Assembly: GCA_963585895.1 (NCBI GenBank)
Contig: OY757907.1
Coordinates: 112,067,771 to 112,131,770 of the forward strand
Length of the DNA stretch: 64,000 bases
From: Sepioteuthis lessoniana
Taxonomy: Eukaryota > Mollusca > Cephalopoda > Myopsida > Loliginidae
Direction: 5' to 3'
Shown here: positions 44,965-54,619 of the stretch, piece after piece
How the letters are laid out: every line of letters begins with the position of its first letter
Numbering within the stretch: position 1 is the stretch's first letter
The notes under the pieces: generated by a model
What the model saw: the letters and a program-made list of their open reading frames with translations, nothing else
What the model was told of the DNA's origin: nothing
Databases searched by the model: none
Translations under genes and position numbers: made by a program

Positions 44965-45188
44965 TTTCCTTTTTTAATGGCATATCAACCTTTGGTAATT
45001 TAACACCAAAACCATCCTTGTAAAACAGTAATGAAACTAATTAACACATTCTAAGGGAACGGAAGGTTCGATACATTTCCCAAAATATTAGCCTGTAAAG
45101 GGAACATAATAGCACGAGTGAAATTTAAACTCGCTCATTTAGAGTCACTGTCCACCACTTTAGCCATTACGACACGAGGACCACCCGA
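44965..45188 (-). mobile_element. SINE-C copy
   Basis: TTTAATGGCATATCAACC, AATTTAACACCAAAACC, GGGAACATAATAGCACGAG, AATTTAAACTCGCTC (box B in reverse) and TTTAGCCATTACGACACG. Confidence 0.8.
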
Positions 45189-45504
45189 CCACGTACAGAG
45201 GATACAGCGTAATATTAGTCCCTACAAAAAGTTCGATTATGAGGTAAGAAATTTACTCGCAGTATTTTTCGTGAAATAAATCCTACGCCACTTAATACAA
45301 ACTGTATGTTGTGTCTTGCAAAAATACAAAGAATATTTGTATTATGCACGAAGTAATTCCAACCAGTATATCCAATAATACTTTCAGAAAACTACATAAA
45401 AAAAAAAAGGATTAATAAAAGTTATTTAATGACAATTAAATTCAGACGTATAAGAGACTTTACAGATGTCAGTAAAGGTGCTTTAAAATACAACCGACAT
45501 ACAA

Positions 45505-45640
45505 GGGCACTAAGGGGAGTGTAATGGTTAGCAAGCTTTATGATCAAACCGGTCAGAGTGAATTCAACACTCCTTGGGTGCCCAAGCCATTTTGTCTTGT
45601 GCCACATCCAAGCAAAAAACTTAGTATATTTCTGCATTCC
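45505..45640 (+). mobile_element. SINE-E fragment
   Basis: A tRNA-like head GGGGAGTGTAATGGTTAGC, then GTCAGAGTGAATTCAACACTCC (degraded box B), GTGCCCAAGCCATTTTGTC, TTGTGCCACATCCAAGCAAA. The same order occurs at 53.8 and, reversed, 52.6 kb. Confidence 0.6.
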
Positions 45641-45689
45641 TCAAACGGCGACTCTAGTTAAATCCAGAAAACATTATATAGTTATAGAT

Positions 45690-45870
45690 ATTTTGAGTGA
45701 ACCTGGAAGCAATGGCCATGAAACAGTACACCACATTTCCCAAAGCTCCAGCATTAATAGAGTCTTATCATCAGATACTTTAGTGCCATATTCAGAACTC
45801 GCTCTTATGGAATTTGTAAACAAAACATTCTGCCATGGAGAAAATGCTATACCTCTAAATGAGGAGTGAG
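45690..45870 (+). repeat. Family D fragment
   Basis: AGTGAACCTGGAAGCAATGG, AACAGTACACCACATTTCCC, AAGCTCCAGCATTAATAGAG, CATCAGATACTTTAGTGCC. It is closest to the 46.8 kb copy, sharing AGCTCTTATGG-like and TGCCATGGAGAA blocks. Confidence 0.8.
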
Positions 45871-45879
45871 AGATGGATT

Positions 45880-46685
45880 TATGCCTTTCTGAAGACAATT
45901 GTCTAGGATGTTTTTAAAAATTACAAGAAGAAATTAAAGAATCAGTGGTATTAGCAAAAATTATAAAGAATGTTTAAAGAAAATATCGAATCATACATAA
46001 GTGCGTGTTTACATAAAGACTTATGAGTGAATGCCTTAATATTGTCAAATTTACGTTGAAAACCACGTTCATATTCACTCAGAAAATTTGTTTGGGTTGT
46101 AAGCAAAGACCAACCAATTGTAAGATATACACAATGATACATTTATTCAAGCCACTATGCAAATAACTGCACCCAATTGAATACACATTCTTGTACTTCG
46201 AAATATATATCTAAAATGAAAGTAAATAAGGAAATTAAACCCGACAGTATGAAGAAAAGACAAAATAATCTAAATCTTAAAGAATTCATTATGAAAGTTG
46301 ACGTTAAACGTTATAATCTACAAGGCTTTAAATTCATGAAAAAAGTTAAAATTGTGATGCATGTTTGATGAAATAGAAAAAGTGAGTGTAATAAGAAAGA
46401 TTTATTCCACGTATGAATCTTTATACCCACTTTCTTTTTTTCTGCTTTCATCAACACCCATCGCTATGTTAACACTTCATGAATTTAAAGCCCTGAAGAA
46501 GGTTATAACCGAAACGCTCAACATCGACTTTCATATTGAATTCATCCAAATTTGAATTTTATTTCTACGATATATGTTGACATTTCTATGAGTTCTTTTA
46601 TATTTAAATATCCACCTGTTCATAAGACCATTAAAGATTAAATGGTCTCTTCCCTTGGTCTTTATTATAACAATTCTGGTTTTCT
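45880..46685. other. Unassigned, with a conserved hairpin motif
   Basis: CTGAAGAAGGTTATAACCGAAAC occupies 46493-46515: CTGAAGAA, the palindromic stem GGTTATAACC, then GAAAC. The same framing with a different stem occurs in SINE-F at 58975-59007. The rest is AT-rich with no recognised gene. Confidence 0.5.
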
Positions 46686-46689
46686 TAAA

Positions 46690-47045
46690 GTTATTTCTGT
46701 ACTCGTAATTGAATGATCAAGCAGTTCTATTTCTAACAATTCAATTTAGCATGTCATTTATTCGGAGATAGCTTGAATGTTCAACAGTTCTATTTGACCT
46801 ACTGATAAGACTATCAGGTGCTACCACTTTGGACCAGAGTAGACCTGGAAGCAATGGCAATGAAACAGTGCTCCACATTTCCAAAAGCTTCAGCATTACT
46901 AGCGTCTAACCATCAGATGCTTTAGTGCTGATATTCAGAAATAGTTCTTATGGAGTTTGTAAACCTAAAACCTTCTGCCATGGAGAAGATGCAGTACCCC
47001 AAAATGGGGAGTGGGACATGGATTTATGCCTTTCTGAAGACAATT
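46690..47045 (+). repeat. Family D copy
   Basis: GTAATTGAATGATCAAGCAG, TTCTATTTGACCTACTG, CAGGTGCTACCACTTTGG, GTAGACCTGGAAGCAATGG, AAGCTTCAGCATTACTAGCG. Shares AAACCTTCTGCCATGGAGAAG with the 45.7 kb copy. Confidence 0.85.
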
Positions 47046-47049
47046 AGCG

Positions 47050-47930
47050 CAAACACTTTCGTCTATGAATTGATCTTGGCTCGCGATTCCATTTGTTAGT
47101 TTGTTTTACGACAATTATGTTAAGCAAACCTCTTCAAAGTAAGCTATCCTAAAACTAATAAGATAATGATGAGCTTGTTCCAAACTGTAAAGTTTGGATC
47201 ATCACTTCTGGCCTAACGAGTTCTGCCAATATAATATCTTAGAAATTGCTAAATTGAAACCAAATTCTTTCTTTTAGACTAATGTACAGAATTTACCGAA
47301 AATTTGGCATCAAATCTCAAAAAGCCTAAAAAGAAATAAGAGTATGATTGGATTGAAAATGAGATAAGAAAGACTAGTATTTTAAAAAGATCTGACTCTA
47401 AAATGAAAGTACAAAAAGAAAAAAAAATAGAAAAAAATCGCTGACATAAAAAGAAAGACGATCAAAGTGAAGGAAGACTTATAAAGAAACGGAATGAACC
47501 CCCCACCAAAAAAAAAAAAAAAAAAAAAAAACAAAAAAAAAAAAAAAAAAAAAAAAAAACCCATTGACATCAAACAAAAGTAACAGTATTAAGAAACAGC
47601 AAGACCAAATTAACTGATAAAAAAATCATAAAGGAATTAGATAAAAAAAGATTGACATGAAAAGAGAAAAAAGACAAACAATGACAAAGTGATGGAAATT
47701 TTTGCATTCAGAGATTGTGTATACACAGAAATTCTTATACATAAAATGGTATCCCATTAAGAAGCCTTCTATAAAGTAATAGCAAATTCGTTGAAAGCAA
47801 CTAATATGGTAATTTCGATGCTCACTCGGTGCATCAGTACAATTCCATATCAAACAATATCTTATACTGATTCCATGAACTAGTTGAGTCGTGGTGGGGG
47901 TGCAACCCATGTAGCTTGTCTTGGACAGAA
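47050..47930. other. Unassigned, with long A homopolymers
   Basis: A-rich tracts at about 47508-47560. The minus-strand Phe-rich frame across them is an artefact. Confidence 0.55.
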
Positions 47931-47935
47931 ATAGC

Positions 47936-48190
47936 TGGCGGAGCCCATTCCACTCCAGGTCTACAACTGGTTTGAATTCAGGCTTTTCCTAGATAGGTTT
48001 CCATACTATGGTTAAATAGATAAGTTTGCTTTTATTACTTATCTATTGCTCGGGGAGGAATAGTTTGATTCCTACGTTTCTCAATGGTGTTAGTGGAAAT
48101 TTTAAATGCAAACATCTTCGTTCAGAGTTTGAACAAGAGTAATCTAGTCCATTTTCAAGAATAAGGATAACTAGAGCACCACAATGCTTA
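47936..48190 (-). mobile_element. SINE-A copy, strongly decayed
   Basis: Reverse-oriented blocks GGTTTGAATTCAGGCTTTTCC, TTGCTCGGGGAGGAATAG, GAGTTTGAACAAGAG and TAGTCCATTTTCAAG. Confidence 0.55.
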
Positions 48191-48259
48191 CTCGCGTTAA
48201 CACCAGTTTTCGGGAGGTAAAAGATAAAGACTGAAATCGCAGCTGATTGGTTGAACGAT

Positions 48260-48600
48260 TGATTTTAACGTCATAAAAACTTGTCTTGTGTCATTTTATG
48301 CCTACTGGTTAGGAAATCGCGATCATTGTACAGTCAGATTTACAATTTTGTGAAATTTTAGCTTTATTCTATTTTTTCACTCGGTCCTTTTGAATAGGAC
48401 TTTTTAAACGGATCTATTTGATCTATAGATCAGGTTCTAACATTGTGGGAGTGATGGCGATGATGGAGAACAAACCTTCCTCATCTCCTGAACTGGAGCA
48501 TCCCCATCAGATGCTATTCAATTCTTATTCAAAACACCTTTGTGTTGGTGGGGATTGCAACTGATTATTCTACTATTTATATTGCTAATTGGAACTTTAC
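48260..48600 (+). repeat. Family D copy, decayed
   Basis: TTAACGTCATAAAAAC, TCATTTTATGCC, GATCTATTTGATCTATAG, GGGAGTGATGGCGATGATGG, CATCCCCATCAGATGC. Confidence 0.65.
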
Positions 48601-48609
48601 ACCAACTGG

Positions 48610-49100
48610 TTGTAAACTTTGTTTCAATAAATTAATCACATTCAACATTTACAAATCCTTGTTTGTGAGTTCAATTCACTCGGTATGCTTCATGAATGCA
48701 TAGCTGCGCTAAAGTGTGCCTCGTCTAACTGAATAGTATAATATATCTAACATTCTATTTATACGACTCTGTCTTTCTTATTTAAACAGGTGGTGTCTGT
48801 GTCAACATTATGGCTTCTCACTGCAAGCACGTCTTGCTTTGTTCTTTGTTGCATCAAAAGTAAACTTCGAACTGACACCTTCACTGTCCCTAACCAGTCG
48901 CAGATACAATTGCTTATATAACGTTTATTTCAACTCTTGCTTAGCCTATTTCATAGTGGCTCGTTCACAAACGAAACTTTGAAAAAAAAAGTAAACTTTA
49001 AATATAATCAAACATATGATATAAATCATTATTTCGAAGTGTTTGTCCGTTCTTTACAGTTTTATATCATTTGGTGTGCTGAAAAGAGATTCCTTTGACT
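48610..49100. other. No assignable feature
   Basis: Unassigned; possibly a further decayed 3' part of the LINE that begins near 49.1 kb. Confidence 0.4.
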
Positions 49101-49778
49101 TTCGTCTCAATCAACCACCGTTCTTTGTAAGTCATCTAAACGGCCTCGAGTTTCCACGCAGCTGTTTCATTAAAGTTTTCCATTGACAGCCAATAATGAA
49201 GGGTCCATGTATAGAGTCCATAGGAGAACATCAGTTATGCATTTGTCCTTACTTCTGTAGCAATACCCAGAATTTCTTGATCATTTTGCTTGGATGCTTA
49301 TGAGAAGAGCTAAGTGGGCGTACAGCCGCTGTTTTGTAGGATGCTACTTCCTGAATGTTTAAAACAGCATGCAAGATTTATGTCTGGTTATCATCTAGAT
49401 TTTTTCCAAACGTTTAGTTTAAGTCCATGTGGTGCAACTATACAAAAGTACTGACACTTAAGATTATAATTTCACGGTTATCTTAAAGAGATCAGATTTC
49501 CATATGATCGATAATTTGTCAATAGCAGTTAATACTTTACCAATGCGCATGTTGACATCTCTTTCAGTATATGAGATATTACTACCGAGCTATATGAACT
49601 ACTCTTGAAATTTTAGAATCTAGCAATTTAATTCGGTGGTTGCACTATCTTGATTAATATTCATTGATTTATTTAAGTTCATGTAAAGACCAGTTCCTCT
49701 TGCTGCCTGCTTCAGGCAATACAGCAGAAATCTCACACCTTTAACTTGAGCAGGTGTATTTGCTAGAAGCGCTAGATA
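49100..49778 (-). pseudogene. RTE-like LINE, RT domain to C-terminus, very decayed
   Basis: Minus-strand translation in shifting frames gives LALLANTPAQVKG, LKQAARGTGLYMNLNKS, GSNISYTERDVNMRIGKVLT, AIDKLSIIWKSDL, SVLLYSCTTWT, HPTKQRLYAHLA and ITDVLLWTL. This follows the order of the RTE-type endonuclease-RT LINE also present at 49.8-50.3 and 60.3-62.9 kb. The first text corresponds to the residues right after the RT catalytic YADD. Multiple stops mean it is dead. Family naming relies on remembered conserved text. Confidence 0.75.
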
Positions 49779-49779
49779 T

Positions 49780-50133
49780 TATCATCTTGTCGAGCTGGCA
49801 GCATTGATCTCCCTAACCCTTTCCCGACACTCATCTCTATCGTCCATTGCTTCCGGTAGGTCTTCAAGGCTACATTCTGTATCGGCACTGTGCTGTTGTT
49901 CATAGGTTCTAACTGGTCGTCCCGCTTTTGCTCGTTTGTGCGATGGGTTCCACATGAGTGTTTCGCTAATGAGTTCGTCCTTACTTTTTCAACAGTCCTG
50001 CCTGTCTGGTTCATCTAACTTGGATAGCTTTCGTCATGGGTGGTAGGTGGCCAGATTGCAACTGTCTTGTGGGGTGCTGCCTCCAGGACTCGTTCAATAT
50101 TGCTTGCAGCATTCTCGTGAATTGCCGTCAAAT
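49780..50133 (-). pseudogene. RTE-like LINE, 3' end
   Basis: Minus-strand text runs TRMLQAILNESWRQHPTRQ, SGHLPPMTKAIQVR and, near the end, ERVREINAASSTR followed by a GATGATAATAT tail. This is the C-terminal part of the same LINE type. The GATGAT tail abuts the next LINE copy exactly where that copy would encode the YADD aspartates. Together with the inverted segment at 50163 it forms a 5'-inverted insertion. Confidence 0.8.
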
Positions 50134-50162
50134 GGACAGTTATTGATTGGCTATCGGCCATG

Positions 50163-50320
50163 AGGATGTCAGACCTGCCCAATAAAATGAAACGCAGTTT
50201 TTTTTCCAAGTGGCGGTCGTGTCAATACTGCTATACGGATGCATTACATGGACACCAACTAAACGTATGGAGAAAAAACTTGATGGCAAATACAGAGATA
50301 TTCTACGTAGTATTTTTCAG
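50163..50320 (+). pseudogene. RTE-like LINE segment inverted relative to its 3' end
   Basis: Plus-strand text: SDLPNKMKRSFF, then after a frameshift at a T run QVAVVSILLYGCITWTPTKR, MEKKLDGKYRDILRSIFQ. In the intact family this stretch comes immediately before the text found on the minus strand at 50133 and below. The two overlap by about a dozen codons around LDG-x-x-R. The arrangement is head to head. Confidence 0.85.
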
Positions 50321-50359
50321 TACTATTTTCTATTTTATGTCGATAAAAAACAAATTTCA

Positions 50360-50900
50360 TTTGGTCTACTTGGTTAACGGCATGTCAACTCTTTATGCCC
50401 AAGTCAAAGGAATTTAAATAATTTGTAATTTTTTTACTATAATCCTTACTAAATTTCCTATTTTATATTCAATTTTAAAATTGACCTTTAAAATTTATCT
50501 ACATTTATAAGTGATCATATTTATAAAGTATTCCTAACACCAATAATTTACTTGTATTCGTACGATTTGAAGTAACTTTTCCTAATCATTTATTTTCACA
50601 ATTATATAGTCTTAAATCCCCACCTAATAGCAATTAAAATAACTTTTCTTGATAAAACTAATTTGCAAACAGCTGTATTGAATGAAGTATTCCATCCAAT
50701 ACAAATTTTAAACTGATCCATTTGACATACATGGGACCTTAACCCGTTCTTCCATTCCTGGTCAGAGTTGACTTGGGTAGAACACCAATGAATAGGTTTT
50801 CCATACTCTCCAAACACATTTAGTTAATGTCATATGGAGCGTCTCACTCCCATTGAAGAGAATAAACTCAGAATATTGTAAGCCCCATTGAAATGGCTTG
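50360..50900 (+). repeat. Family D copy, GGCATGTCAA variant
   Basis: TTAACGGCATGTCAACTC at the hairpin end, long AT-rich modules, then CATTTGACATACATGGGACC, CGTTCTTCCATTCCTGG and AACACCAATGAATAGG. Confidence 0.65.
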
Positions 50901-50904
50901 CCTG

Positions 50905-51715
50905 AACACGTAGCATCTGAGGAAAAAAGTCATTGTCAACTCTTACAACCAACCTAATTAAATTTGTTCGTTGCAGTTAGATATTCGAAAGTCCAACTAC
51001 ATCAATGATCTGTAAGCATATCTTTAAAATATCTTTAACAACAATTCGGTTTTATAATACCAGGTCTAATGGTGAGGAAGCTTGATTTGCAACCCATTGT
51101 TAGTGAGTTCCCGTTTTTACTGGGCGCCCTAATACTTGTGGATTTGTGTCACAACTAAGCTAAGCTTGGTAAGTAACTCAAATTACCTTCCATGTTTTTT
51201 TTTAATCACACTGAATTTAATCGCTATAAATGGGACAGATAGTATGTGGGTTTATTAATTAGGGCTCAGGTGTATTGTCTTAGGAAGAGTATGTTAATCT
51301 TGCAGACTTGTAACTTGCTAGAAATCTTCAATTAACATTCTATTCATTTGATTTCATATTTCGTGATATTTATCCATGCCTGGTGAAATCGGCTCAATAG
51401 CAACCATTAATTCTCAACTCGTGGTCGGGCAAAATCCCTGGACGCAGTCAAGCAAACTTGACTAATATTGAAATACGAATAGAGTGGCAGCTCAAATTCA
51501 GATGGACACCCGATTTTTAAATCTGGTTATTTTGAGCTATCAAAATATAAACGGCGCTAAAGTTCTCGTCGCTTTTTAGAAAATTGTAGAAAAACACTTC
51601 ATTTTCCATGATTATACTGCTACCTCATTAGGCAGGAAAAAGTAAAATATGGACTGAAAGCATAAAACAATTACTGTAATTCTTTACTAAACTTAGAAAT
51701 TGCACAAGGCTACAT
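50905..51715. other. No assignable feature
   Basis: AT-rich unassigned DNA. Around 51.1 kb GTTAGTGAGTTCCCGTTTTTACTGG resembles a tRNA-like region but has no matching family. Confidence 0.4.
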
Positions 51716-51716
51716 G

Positions 51717-51965
51717 TATTTATCTACCAAACCCATTAATCGTGAATCGGAGATGGTACGATCAATTTTCAAGAAGAATTTGATTTCAGAATTTTTCTCC
51801 TAAACTATTTGCCTAACTCATGCTGTCCAACTATTTACCCATAGACGGAAAACAAATTCAGGCCTTTCTTAAGGGCATTAGCACGAAGTGAAATACAAAC
51901 AACTTCGCCCACTTGAAATTGGGTCACCTTTTCCATTACGTTATGTGAGAATCAGATTCACTAAC
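51717..51965 (-). mobile_element. SINE-A copy, decayed
   Basis: Reverse blocks TATTTATCTACCAAACCC, CGATCAATTTTCAAG, TATTTACCCATAGACGG and CACTTGAAATTGGGTCACC. Confidence 0.6.
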
Positions 51966-52019
51966 AATGGTCTGCTAACATAGTTTTGAAAACATTGTCA
52001 TGTTAAGTGCCTAGCCTGT

Positions 52020-52330
52020 CGCAATCCATTATACCGATAGATAAAACCCTAACAGGTTTTACTAATGTGAATTAGGGCGCCTCGGATGGTGTCAATGCAA
52101 GCAAGGTAGACAAGCAAACCTTCACGAAGGAATTCGAGTCATTGCATACCCATTCATACGGCGTTAAGGCCAATCTAAGCTAAAATCTTAAATCACTACC
52201 ATTTCGAATCACCTAAGTCATGAGAGTTATAGCAATGAAAAGTACTTCCAAACCTCTCCATCAACCGCAGTTTAGTGTTTTAACCAAGACAACCCATTTT
52301 TAGAAAAGTCTAGCCGCTCAAAGCCCAACC
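52020..52330 (+). repeat. Family D copy, decayed
   Basis: ATTATACCGATAGATAAAACC, ACAGGTTTTACTAATG, GAGAGTTATAGCAATGAAAAG, CTCCATCAACCGCAGTTTAGTG. Confidence 0.5.
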
Positions 52331-52592
52331 CTTAGGGCGAGAAGAGAAACGAAGTTAGAGAACAGTATGGAAAGATCCATTTTTGCTTCGAGTGAACACT
52401 ATAGCGATTACAGGTTGCATAACCAGGAATATAAAGTATTGTATATCTAAGTTGATTTATATATTTTAGATCTAGGTTTATCTTTATTACTGTGCACTTC
52501 TTGATTGCGTAAACCTAATGCAACGATTAAATAGTTGGAAATCACAAACTGAAAACTTTGCGTTGAAGAGATAAAAAAATAGAGCCATATTG

Positions 52593-52745
52593 AAAAAAAA
52601 AAAAAAAAAAGGCTTCGTAAGCATTTTTTGGCCAGGAGATGCAGAATTACCAAGCTCCAGTCCCGGAGTAAAAATTTACGAAGCGTTTTGCTTACACATG
52701 GGGCACACGGCCCAATGAGATTCGAACTCACTCGTGAAAGATAAT
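52593..52745 (-). mobile_element. SINE-E copy with homopolymer end
   Basis: Reversed: GAGTGAGTTCGAATCTCATTGG (good box B), CCCCATGTGTAAGCAAAACG, GACTGGAGCTTGGTAATTCTG and TGCTTACGAAGCC, followed by an 18-base homopolymer. It matches the copy at 53.9 kb block for block. Confidence 0.75.
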
Positions 52746-52749
52746 TAAC

Positions 52750-53140
52750 TTAATTGGTAATAGGGAATTATGTTGATTCATTAATTACCTTACGTAACAG
52801 ACGTAAAATGCGTTCAAATCCACGCATCACTTACTATTTAAGGAACTAAGATTTAAAGTTAGAAATACAGGGGAAAAAACAAAAAAAAAAAAACCCAGAA
52901 AAAAGTAGAACTAAGAAAAAACTAAAAGCAATAGAATAAATATAAAAATATGGAACCCGAACCGGAAAAAACAAACACTAAACAAGGAGAAAAACCCCAC
53001 ACACATACACAAAAGAAAAGGTATCTATTCTTGTCAGTTAAGAAATCCAGCAGAATTTACAGCAAGGAAAATGAAGAAAACTAAGCTTTAATTTTCCCCC
53101 CTCATGATTTTTTCCTTTCAATTCTTTCTTCAAAACCTCT
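52750..53140. other. Unassigned
   Basis: AT-rich; the last 45 bases are pyrimidine-rich and precede the exon candidate. Confidence 0.5.
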
Positions 53141-53145
53141 ATTAG

Positions 53146-53301
53146 GAATGCATGCTCTTGTTTTATCAGAGGAACTTGACTGCAGCAACTGATAGTCGCT
53201 TTCCACTTTTTAAAAAAAATGAAACTCGTAGTTTCCGAGAAAACTCCATTGACAAGTTGTCTCAGCAGAAATCCGGCTCAATTGTGGTACCGTCAACAAA
53301 G
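53146..53301 (+). CDS. Candidate internal exon, 52 codons, phase 0 at both ends
   Basis: A pyrimidine-rich stretch (TTTTTTCCTTTCAATTC, TTTCTTC, CCTCTATTAG) ends in AG at 53145. The frame then runs ECMLLFYQRNLTAATDSRFP, LFKKNETRSFRENSIDKLS, QQKSGSIVVPSTK to AAAG|GTAATT at 53301. Exon length is exactly 156 bases, a multiple of three, with no stop, flanked by acceptor and donor in the correct order. No repeat family overlaps it. The composition is Ser/Lys/Arg-rich without a recognisable domain. An ORF of this size can occur by chance, and the donor is not optimal. Confidence 0.35.
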
Positions 53302-53379
53302 GTAATTCTTAATTATTTTGGTGTGTCATCAACGGAAGTCTCTTTTCTCTTTACAAACTTTATATACCTCCTGTGAATT

Positions 53380-53683
53380 ATGTAAATCTGTCCCCTTGCC
53401 TTGATCCAAAATATTAGTTGCCATTGTGACTAGACAAACGCACTGAATTATAATTTAGTCCTCATTGACCATTATTTCAAACACGTGAGATTAAAACTTC
53501 ATTAGTTCAGAAAAGTCTGGTTCATCGCCAAATCCAAGATTTATTTAAGCTTTGCTTTAAATTGATTTTGTTGAAAATAAAAAGAGGTCAGAAGCTGAAA
53601 TCCTGCTTTACAGACAAATTACCGACTCAAATTAGAAAAACTACCTGATATATGTTATAGTTAATGGATTTTATGAGACAAGA

Positions 53684-53744
<61 letters not shown>

Positions 53745-53770
53745 CGGAGAGGAAGATATGAAAGAGGGAA
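53380..53770. other. Unassigned, with a (TA)n tract
   Basis: (TA)n microsatellite at about 53689-53738; otherwise AT-rich. Confidence 0.6.
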
Positions 53771-53774
53771 GTAA

Positions 53775-54015
53775 TCACTATAGAGTCGTGGTTAGGGAAC
53801 TAATCTTGACGAAAGCAGGCACTGCACTGGTGACCCTCTACTCTGGGACTGCAAGCTAAACTAGCAAACATTCATGAGTCAGTTAGAGTCTCACTGGGTG
53901 TCCCATTCATTCGGCCTTGTGCCACATCTAAGCAAAATGCTTCGTAAATTATTACTCTGGGACTGGAGCTTGGTAATTCTGCATCTCCTGGCCAATAAAG
54001 CTTACGAAGCCTTAT
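53775..54015 (+). mobile_element. SINE-E copy
   Basis: Head AGTCGTGGTTAGGGAACTAATC, a duplicated box-B-like region, GCCTTGTGCCACATCTAAGC, GACTGGAGCTTGGTAATTCTG, CTCCTGGCCAATAAAGC and TTACGAAGCC. It is the plus-strand counterpart of the 52.6 kb copy. Confidence 0.7.
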
Positions 54016-54019
54016 TTCT

Positions 54020-54615
54020 TCTATATGGCTTCCCCTAAAAGTAAAGCAAAAATCTTCGTCTATTTAAAAAAAAGAACGGTCATATCTGGCTGGTCAGAAA
54101 GACTTATTGTAAACTGAACCCAATAACACCAATTGACCGTTTAGAGGCATGCGTAATATTTTGTTTCACGCTTATTTACAATTTGACTACCTTAAAAGAA
54201 GTGAAATAATGCTGAAACCATAGACTGAGTCTCGAACTAATAAGATATTTTGTTTGCTAGAGGCACTTTTTCTAAGTCTTCATTTAGGTCAACCCAAAAG
54301 TATTTCAATACGAAGTTTATTCAATGTTCGTAAAAACATCTTAAATAGGTATCCATCTGATAATATCGAAAGAAAACATTTTAATCAAAGTAACATGTTT
54401 AAAGTTAATATCATTTTCACATTTACCGTGTCCAGATTAAACCATCAGCTGATCCTTCGTATTCTTTAATCTTCTGAAACAAGTTGGTTGTGCTGTCATT
54501 TCAGATAATCCTGTATTTACCCACAGAACCGACATCGTCGGAGATTATCTTCGAAAGAGTTTTTTTTTTTTTTTTACAAGTCTTTCTTTTGAAATAACAT
54601 GTTACACATTTATGA
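54020..54615. other. No assignable feature
   Basis: AT-rich, with a T run at about 54558-54576. Confidence 0.45.
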
Positions 54616-54619
54616 GGTC

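Noticed and set aside
46493-46515. Hammerhead ribozyme
   Set aside because: The core-like CTGAAGA and GAAAC are present, but an extra A sits before stem II, and no stem III partner or cleavage triplet was found.
47382-47573. Phe-rich minus-strand frame
   Set aside because: Translation of A homopolymers.
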